The position numbers and the translations under genes are program-made. A stretch of 64,000 bases of DNA from Pseudo-nitzschia pungens. Taxonomy: Eukaryota; Bacillariophyta; Bacillariophyceae; Bacillariales; Bacillariaceae. The notes under the pieces were generated by a model. The model had not been told where the DNA came from and made no database searches. It saw only the letters and a list, made by a program, of their open reading frames with translations. Shown here piece by piece: positions 56,654 through 64,000 of this stretch. The first letter of the stretch is position 1; every line of letters begins with the position of its first letter. Location: assembly GCA_037355855.1 (NCBI GenBank), contig CM074763.1, forward strand, positions 992,001 through 1,056,000, in the 5' to 3' direction.

Positions 56654-59528
56654 CTATTCTTGTGGTGGTGATCTGGATCTGCCGCGGCTACTGTCGTCAG
56701 AATTGCGGCCCCCAGCATCGCCACTCTTGCGTTTAGCAGAGGGACGGCGACGACTACTTTTACTGCTGTCATTACTTCTACTACGCGATGGCGAAGAAGA
56801 TGCTGATCTACTTGACGATCTGCTTCGCCTCCGCCTTGTGTTGCTGGAGCGATTTTCTTTGTCCTTTCTTCTGTTACTCCTTGGTGGTGATCTACTCCTA
56901 CTTCTAGAAAGCGAAGGTGATCGGCTTGGAGGACTTCTTTTGCTGTGACGGTCATCTTTCCCTGACGAAATAATCTTGGGAGGTGATGTGCTTCGACTTC
57001 TACGTCTGCTATCAGCACTCTCCTTCCTTCTCTCTCTCGAAGGTGATGTGCTGACCGACCGGCTTGAAGACCTTCGATGGCTACGATTCTTCTTCTCCTT
57101 CGTCGAAGCAATGACCTTTGGAGGTGATCGCGATGGTTCTTTGCTTCCGCTCCTGCTTCGTCTTCGACTTGCTGCACGGCTACTTACGTTTCTCCTGCTC
57201 CGTGAGGATGAAGGTGATCGAGATTTGTCGCCTGATCTGCTACGATCTTCACCAAGGTCGTCAATTTTCTTCTCGCTGGATATGATTTTGGGAGGCGACC
57301 ACGACCGTGAACGTCTACTTGAACGGCGATTGTCCTTTCCCCTTCGACGCCTCCGACTTGATGCATCGCTTGATGGGGACCGAGATGAACTCCCAGAAGA
57401 TGAGCGTGACGAAACAGAAGAATCACTGCTGTAGTCCCTTCTTCTTCTGTCCCTCTTATATCGTTTCCCACCCGACGATCGGCCTCGGCGCCTTTCTCTC
57501 GAGTAACTACTGGATCCTGTGGAAGAAAAGGAGCTACTCGAGTAGGAACTTGAACTCGTGTAAGAGGAATATGATGATGTTGAGTACGATGATGAAGAAG
57601 ACGAGGACGACGAAGATGTGGATGAAACCGAGGAAGATTCATCCCCAGAAGTCCTCCTCTTTCTTAGCCAACGCCGCCTCTTTTGCCTTCGCGAGAATGA
57701 GTTTAGGAGCATTCTTTAAAAATTCTCGTAGATCGTCCGTCAATGGCCCCAATCCGATGGAAGTGAAAAAGTTGATCGCGTATCGAGTGTTGCGTACGTT
57801 GTCCTTGGGGAACATCCCGGCATACCACAGTTTGTGCTCCTCGTCCTTTGTATCAAACCGTTCTTTCAGTTTCGCGATTCCCATGGCCTCTGCCATCTCT
57901 TGTATAACGATTTTAATAAAAATTCGAGACGAAGATGTGGTCTCGTCTTCATTTAAATGAATCACGCTAAGCACGCTCCAGGGCATAGAATCTGTATGCA
58001 ACAGATGCGAAAAAAGTTTAGCAACATTACGCAACTTGTTTGTCTCGAGTCGATGAATTGTGTTGTATTGCTCTGTAAAGCTTTCCATAAAGGCATTTTT
58101 CCACCGTTCATCCAAGTTACAAAAGCGCGACGCAATCAGTCCGTAGTAACGCAAAAATGTACGTTCTTGAGAACAGCATTCAATCAACATATTGATCAGC
58201 TCTGATTCCCGCCCCGGAGGAACGTCGATTCTAGCAAGCTTGTGGGCGCACTCCTCAAAGGTTGCACTCGACATGATCGTCAAGTATATTGTTCGGCGCA
58301 AATTGACGAGATCCGCCTCGGTCAAGTCTTCAACTACAGCAACTTGCTTCATGGCTGCGTCGCCACCATCGCCCGAAGCAACAACCAACGCATTTTCGCC
58401 AGATGTCGATTCTTCATCTTCGCTTTCGTCATCGGATGAGTCATCGTCGCTATCATCGTCACTATCGCTTTCGTCATCGCTGCTGTCACCTTCTCCTAAG
58501 ATTTCTGCACGAATGGCCTTCCATTCCGCTTCATGTTCCTCGTACTCTGGGTCGAACGAAAATCGATCCAGCTCTTCTTCCTTCTGGATATCCTCATCGT
58601 CCAAAGAAGTGTCGAAAGTAATTTGATCGTCCTGTTCTACCAAATCCAATTCTTCCACGAGAGACGGGAAATCTTTGAAGCCATTCTTTCGTGCCTTCAG
58701 AAGTTCTTCGACGCGATACTCGACCCGATGGTTTAGATGGCCCTCATGCAGCAAGGATCGCATCCGTTCCGTGCAAGCTCGCACCCCAGCAGAACTGACG
58801 TCTAGCAATGCCTGTCCTGCTATCTGCAAAACATGAACCGCCACCTCGACCGAATCGTCCGTCGGTCGTGCCCCATCCAACAAAACACTCAACAATTGAA
58901 GGACGATGAGTTCGTGGACCACACCCTGGTGAAATAAATGGACGAGAAAGACACAAACTGCCTGGAATGAAGCCTTTTCCCGTTGTTTGTAATACCGCCG
59001 GAAGGACAATATCGTTCGCTTGACCATTAGCTCACCCACTTCAGGAAGCTTGGAGTTCACAACGGCAATTATGGCGGCATAGACATCTGAATATTTTGGA
59101 CTGGATACGGCAGCCGACAGGACAGACTTGCAAAGGGGTCCCCGCAATCGGACAAGATTGACTTTTTGAAACAAGTCCTGGATCAAGGGCTTGATGGTTC
59201 CGGCATTCAGGCGATTGATGGTTCCGTTGATTACCTTTCGTTGCTCCTGCCATGTTTCTCGCTGCTCGTGAAGTCTAGTCTCCGCATTCCCCACGGGGAC
59301 ATCTCCACCATTTGGAAAAGCAGAGGAGGATGTTTCTCCATCTTTCGTTTGCTGTTTCCCGTTTCCCTCTTCTCCTCCATTCAAAGCCTTTTGCTGTTCC
59401 AATTCAAGTTTCCTTTGCTCTGCTTCTTCCCTCTCTTTGAGCAATTGTCGGCGTTTGGCAGGAGGGATGTAGAGTCCGACACCGGCATTTTCCAAGACTC
59501 GCTTGAAACCAACTTCCTGTTCCGCCAT
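56654..59528 (-). CDS. CWC22: Pre-mRNA splicing factor CWC22 with RS tail in the +1 frame
   Basis: The frame from ATG 59528 encodes 629 residues: GVGLYIPPAKRRQLLKERE, WQEQRKVINGTINRLNAGTI, the MIF4G domain (about 115-310), an acidic Ser/Asp linker, then the MA3 domain ending RNTRYAINFFTSIGLG and LREFLKNAPKLIL. It stops with TGA at 57639. From about 57650 the +1 frame runs 332 codons to 56654 as an Arg/Ser-rich tail (SSSVSSTSSSSS, then repeats SRSPSSSR and SPPKIISS), as in metazoan CWC22. No GT-AG intron fits. Skipping one base at 57650 fuses KKEED to SGDESSS, the natural continuation (957 residues). CWC22 anchors eIF4A3 to the spliceosome for EJC deposition. Either the locus has a +1 indel (assembly or allele) or the tail is made by frameshifting; truncated CWC22 might still work. 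Confidence 0.88.
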
Positions 59529-60482
59529 TGCTGAAAGGTTGGAGTCTGTTCGGAAAAGTTGGCAGCTGTCTTCTGTTAGTCTTTAGATACGGCGAGGCCA
59601 GTCTGTTGATTTGCCCGTGGCTTCGAGGCACGACAGGAGGAGATGCTTTGCTGTGAAAGAGCCGAAAGACGAATGTGCGGCGCCCAGTCGTTGTCTTTCA
59701 TGTTGTGCTTTCATTCTTGTGTTTTGTGGCTTGTGGCACAAACAAACAACAACCGTGTTTCAAAGTACTTGAAAAGGCCCTTTCTTGATACACAGCTACC
59801 AACTCTGAAGAACACTTCCTTAATACTGCTAGCTAATTACTGGTAGTAAGTAGTAAATCTTACTTCTGCTTGTTTCCCCCGATACTTGTACCTCTGACAT
59901 TACTACTGCTATCTTTCAACTTCCATTCTCTACGCCTGTTTCCAATTTTATTCTGAAGACTTCACTCAAAGTTTTGCATTCATCGTCTATCCAAATTTCC
60001 ATTTTTTCTGATGTCATTGTCATGCACTTTTCCAATCCGCAACTCGAGAACCTCGGAACCATCTAATGGTTCTGTGCTTTGCCGTAGTACTACAATAACA
60101 ACCTTCAACCATCGCTACATCTTGACTGTGGACGATATGATCTGTTTGTTTTTGAATCGAAAATTATGTTTCCACAAAGACTATTGCAGCTGCTAGCTTC
60201 CTCAAGAGGACGAGCTGATAATTCCATCAAGGATTACTTGTCTAAAGTTTCATCCAACACGCCACTATGGATTCATTGAATCGAAGATTTCAGATTCACG
60301 GATGGATGGGACATTGACAAAAGTAAATCAATAGAGTGAAACCAACACAACTCAAGTCGGTTCACTGTTGGGTTGGGAAATGCTTTTGTTTCTGTTCATG
60401 GGGGATGACAAACACACTGATTCATGTATAGTCAATATTGTTCGTTTAAGTATCAAAAGATAGATAAGGGTGAAAACCATTA
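59529..60482. other. Intergenic region 5' of CWC22
   Basis: 954 bases. The left end should be the CWC22 promoter and 5' UTR, the right end the RPT4 3' UTR. No supportable gene. Confidence 0.35.
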
Positions 60483-61908
60483 CTACACCTTACTGTAATC
60501 CAGTTTGGATTCGAGTTTCTTGTTTTCAAGAATCTTTCGTGCTGCCTTCATAAAGTCTTCCTCCAATACATAGTCCCGATCCGATCGAATGGCAAAGAGG
60601 CCAGCCTCCGTACAAACGTTTCTCATATCGGCCCCGTTCAATCCGTCTGCTAATTTGACGACACTTTCATAGTCAATATCCCCGCGCTTGGTAATATTCG
60701 CTGCGTGGATCTTTAGGATTTCCAATCGTTGTGTTTCATTTGGTTCCGGGATTTCGATCTTGCGATCAAGTCGACCCGGACGCAAAAGCGCGGGGTCGAG
60801 AATATCGGGACGATTAGTGGCCATTACCATCTTTACTTGGCCTCCAGTGTCGTCGAATCCGTCCATTTGGTTCAAAAGCTCAAGCAATGTTCGTTGAATC
60901 TCACGGTCAGCACTGGTTCCCTCGGAGAATCGACTCCCTCCAATCGCGTCAATTTCATCCATGAAGATGACGCATGGCTCGTGGTCTTTGGCAAAGCCGA
61001 ACATTTCTCGAATCACTCGCGCAGATTCTCCAATGTACTTATCCACGATGGCCGAGGCGACGACCTTTAGGAATGTAGCGTTGATGTTACTGGCCAGCGC
61101 ACGAGCCAGAAGGGTTTTGCCCGTGCCTGGAGGTCCGTAAAGAAGAACTCCCTTAGGTGCCTATCGTTGTTCAAATAAAAAAAACGAAATCACATCACAT
61201 TACAAACTGTCAGCGACGAAACTAATCGACGAACGAAAAAAGAATAATTTCCTCATCACTCGATAGAGACACTGCAAACAGAAAAAGTTTCTTGCGTCGT
61301 ACCTTGATACCAACTCTCGTGAAGAGTTCGGGATTCGTCAGAGGCAATTCGATGACCTCACGAAGTTCTCTAATTTGTTCGTTCAATCCACCGATATCTG
61401 CGAACGAAACACCCCCGTCTTCTTCGGAAGCTTGCATGTGAAAAACCGTAGGATCAACTTCTCGTGGCAACACCCTCATGATCGTCAGTGTCGTCATGTC
61501 GAGGGCAACACGGGTTCCCGGCTTCAACTTTCCGTGACTCAATCGCGTTCGGCATCCGACAACGTATCGCGGACCGCTGGAAGCCTTGACGATGAATCGT
61601 TCGTTGTCCAGCCGTTTCAGGACGTCTCCAATGATTTGACCCACGCTTTGCAGGGCACTGAGGTCGTCCTCCGTCTTTTGGTAGCGCTTCCCGAGTCCCT
61701 TAACGTCCTCTCTCATACGCTTCAGGCGCGTTTCGATCTCGCGATGTTCTCGAATTTTAGCACGATAATCATCCAAGACCTGTTCTCGCTCGGTCTGTTC
61801 TCGCTGCCGTTGGGTTTCTTCGGCAGAAGGCGCCGGAGCGGCTGCAGCCGGTGCAGGGTTGTTTTCGGCAGCTGCCTCGTCGTTGTTATTGGCTTGCTCG
61901 TCGCTCAT
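60483..61908 (-). CDS. RPT4: 26S proteasome regulatory ATPase RPT4 (PSMC6/10B), two exons
   Basis: Exon 1 (61303-61908) and exon 2 (60483-61160) flank a 142-nt intron (GTACGA...CGATAG, phase 0); 427 residues. An Ala/Pro-rich N-terminus (residues 12-30) precedes a coiled coil, [40 protein letters not shown] and [20 protein letters not shown], all RPT4-type. The intron falls just before the Walker A region: IK then [16 protein letters not shown]. Walker B is [18 protein letters not shown], then [16 protein letters not shown]; the C-terminus [14 protein letters not shown] matches RPT4. A catalytic-base ATPase of the proteasome base ring, complementing RPT3 nearby. Both carry full ATPase motifs. 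Ala/Pro-rich N-terminal extension is the only unusual part. Confidence 0.95.
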
Positions 61909-62448
61909 AGTTCTATCAGTACACTAAATGGATTCAAATCAAATCGTTTTTTGTCACGAAGATATTTCACACACCCACATCCGCCGAAGAACTCTTTTCA
62001 GGAGATCAGTGTGGTGAGGTTATTCGTACGAGGCACCGATAATGCTGCAAGTCGCAGTTTACGACAGGGGAGGGATCTGAATGCAGTGCGATCGATGCCG
62101 ATCGATGCCGATGCCTTTCGAAAGGATTTTTGATTTTAAGTTCATTTTATAGGGGGATGAAAGAATAAGATCCCCTGAATCTGTCAACCACAAAACTTTT
62201 CTCAAAAATCCTTTTTCTAGTCCCACTCGTGACCGGAAAGAATCCAATGATAAGATTTTGTTTTGCGCGCATCCTCGCTAAACCCGTGTTTTAAGCGACG
62301 ACTCCTTGATTGACACCTTCTCGCCACAATTTGGCCATCGCAAAAAATCCTGAAAGCGGTGAATTTACTGTATTGACGGACAAATAAATCCATCGCCGCT
62401 GCTGCACACGGATTGTTCTTAGTGCCTGATATTCCCGGTAGGCAGGCC
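61909..62448. promoter_or_regulatory. Divergent intergenic region RPT4 / unknown Ser-rich gene
   Basis: 540 bases with both promoters. It contains a direct duplication GATCGATGCC (62091-62110) and no open frame of note. Confidence 0.4.
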
Positions 62449-63639
62449 ATGTCTCTCTCACAAGGGCAGACATCTCGACCCACAACCCAAAATCCACCGC
62501 CAACCATTGTCATCAGCGAGAAAACAACAACCATGGATGCAATTAAGAAGCTAGTTGTAGTGGGGAGGAGGAATCGCACCAGCAGCAGCTCTGTTGTGAG
62601 TGACGACGACGACAACGACTTCCGTTATCACCGTCACGATTCTGAAGTTTTTGCCGATGGAATGGGAGAAAACTTGGTTGGGGGTGCTTCTGTTGCTACC
62701 AACTACGGCAAATTTGGTGGCAGAAGTTCGCGTTTGTCCTTGTATGGTCGGCGTTGCTCTGCAACGGACCTGATGTCCGTGGAAACTTCCAACAAGTTTG
62801 ATAGCGACGAGGCGTTTTCCAGGGTTGCCAGAACGATGCTTCATCGCTACGAGAACGAAAACATGAATGAGCGAGAAGCTATTCACTCGACGCTCACCAA
62901 GGTGGAGGACAAGCAGGCTTTCATAGAAGCCTTGGACCTGAAATACTCTACCCTGTTGACTGCGAACGATGGCTTTGTGGATGATGAGGATGCTTCCGAT
63001 GAAGCCATGTCGGAAGTCATCCATCAGGTGAGATCGCTTTTTGATGTCACACTCAAAGCGATGTGGAAAGAAGGGGAGGAATCTTCGTCGTCGGGCATGA
63101 CGGAACGAGATGCAACATTCAAAAACATCGAAGCCATGGCAGAGGAGCATCGCAGAGACGACGAATACCTAGAGTACCGCAGACATCACCGCCCCAAGAC
63201 GCCGAAGAATTTGCGCATGTCTCCGATGCAAACATCTTTCAAGTGCGCTAGCTATGGAAATATATCCCTGACCGAAAGTTGTGACAGTGCCTGTTCGGTG
63301 GGAAGCAGCAGCAGCAATATTTTTCAACCCTTCAAGCGGCGGCGGCGGTGGTTTTTCGCCGAGAACAAGAAACATCGGAACCCCGAGCGGCCTGTTAATC
63401 CACAGTCGCTTCAAAGCAGTCGCTTCCCAATAAAGGAAGTCCTACCAAAACTCCACTTTGATTTTGGTGTTAGCAGCAGCTCAAATAACAACCAAGTGAT
63501 GTTTTGTGGCTTCAACACCGGATCCCGCCCGGTTCGGTCCTTGCGACTAGACGGATCATCTGCGGCTTCGTCGTACATGCCTCCGACGAGTCCTATTCGT
63601 AAAGTATCGGAAGAAATGAATGTCAAAAAAATCGAATGA
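62449..63639 (+). CDS. Unknown Ser-rich protein
   Basis: 396 residues from ATG 62449. I recognise no domain. Visible parts are a disordered Ser/Asp N-terminus with SSSSVVSDDDDNDF, a central helical region (about residues 120-240, with MLHRYENENMNEREAIHSTL and IHQVRSLFDVTLKAMW), a basic patch PFKRRRRWFF (near 305) that could act as a nuclear signal, and a Ser/Pro-rich tail. The frame is long, begins in a divergent promoter and has consistent protein-like composition, so it is likely a real gene. ATG 62449 is the first in frame. Confidence 0.62.
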   Translation: MSLSQGQTSRPTTQNPPPTIVISEKTTTMDAIKKLVVVGRRNRTSSSSVVSDDDDNDFRYHRHDSEVFADGMGENLVGGASVATNYGKFGGRSSRLSLYGRRCSATDLMSVETSNKFDSDEAFSRVARTMLHRYENENMNEREAIHSTLTKVEDKQAFIEALDLKYSTLLTANDGFVDDEDASDEAMSEVIHQVRSLFDVTLKAMWKEGEESSSSGMTERDATFKNIEAMAEEHRRDDEYLEYRRHHRPKTPKNLRMSPMQTSFKCASYGNISLTESCDSACSVGSSSSNIFQPFKRRRRWFFAENKKHRNPERPVNPQSLQSSRFPIKEVLPKLHFDFGVSSSSNNNQVMFCGFNTGSRPVRSLRLDGSSAASSYMPPTSPIRKVSEEMNVKKIE

Positions 63640-64000
63640 TGGACAACTGCTACGAACAAAATATATGGGGAGGAAGTTGGTCAATCTGCCATCGATTTCG
63701 TACCAAACTAGGTTTTCTTTCAATCAACTAATTGATAGATCCATCGCTAATGCATTTTATATAGCACCTTAGAAACTAGATGTTTTGACTAATGTAAATC
63801 ACGAGCAATAAATGCTAATTACAGAGCAATGGAACCGTGAACGACCATACTGAATACGTAAAAGTAATTATGATAATATATGAGTTACACGTGCGTTCTG
63901 CTTGCAGGTGGTGATTGAAACAAAAAATGACGGAAACAAATAATACACTGGAGGCATATAATCAAACTTTGTGAGCGCCATCCCTTCAAGGTTCTTCGTA
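63640..64000. other. 3' flank of the unknown Ser-rich gene
   Basis: 361 AT-rich bases to the window end. Two AATAAA-like strings (GCAATAAATGC at about 63806 and AAATAATAC at about 63940) could be polyadenylation signals. No gene seen. Confidence 0.3.

Noticed and set aside
61375..62133. 252-codon plus-strand open frame antisense to RPT4.
   Set aside because: It mirrors the RPT4 coding strand and its promoter, lacks any domain character, and RPT4 is secure.

Overview
This 64 kb window is nuclear DNA of a photosynthetic stramenopile, most likely a diatom. The evidence is compact intron-bearing eukaryotic genes with GT-AG introns of about 80-470 nt, eukaryote-only machinery (26S proteasome ATPases, CWC22, RAD6, VPS13, Arp4), a ferredoxin-dependent bilin reductase whose signal peptide ends in an ASAF-like plastid-targeting motif, and bZIP-PAS transcription factors of the kind described from diatoms. 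I could not assign a species. No rRNA, tRNA, CRISPR array or intact transposon was recognised.

Layout. 1-13 kb: 5' end of a VPS13 gene (minus, runs off the left edge), RPF2 (plus), a tRNA-dihydrouridine synthase (minus, with an in-frame intron and a +1 frame break), Arp4 (minus, with a second in-frame stop-free intron) and an armadillo-repeat protein with an N-terminal cysteine motif (plus). 13-25 kb: a PLAC8-like Cys-rich membrane protein (minus), a plastid-targeted bilin reductase (plus), a PX-domain protein (minus), an MFS transporter (minus), a HAD-like protein in three exons (plus) and an unknown one-TM protein (plus). 25-31 kb: an F-box-like protein (minus) diverging from RUVBL2 (plus), then a CRT-like transporter (minus). 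32-43.4 kb: a regulatory cluster with a protein carrying two bZIP domains (minus), a possible small RVxF protein (minus), a long near-perfect hairpin, and two tandem bZIP-PAS paralogues (plus). 44-64 kb: RAD6-type E2 (plus), an L7Ae-fold protein (minus), a membrane-anchored thioredoxin (plus), a seven-exon ABCB6/HMT-like ABC transporter (minus), proteasome RPT3 (plus), a MATH-BTB-SAP protein (plus), CWC22 with an RS tail in a shifted frame (minus), proteasome RPT4 (minus) and an unknown Ser-rich protein (plus).

How the genes relate. There are no operons; genes are single units in mixed orientation. Several share pathways: Arp4 and RUVBL2 (INO80/SWR1/NuA4 chromatin complexes), RAD6, RPT3, RPT4, MATH-BTB and F-box-like (ubiquitin-proteasome), and RPF2 with the L7Ae-fold protein (RNA biogenesis). 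A short motif, TAAGGTTA/TAACCTTA often followed by CCGTA, recurs through the intergenic DNA, commonly 100-400 bp upstream of start codons, and is the best candidate here for an uncharacterised regulatory or repeat element. Exon joins were deduced by hand from splice-site consensus, reading phase and protein-family continuity.
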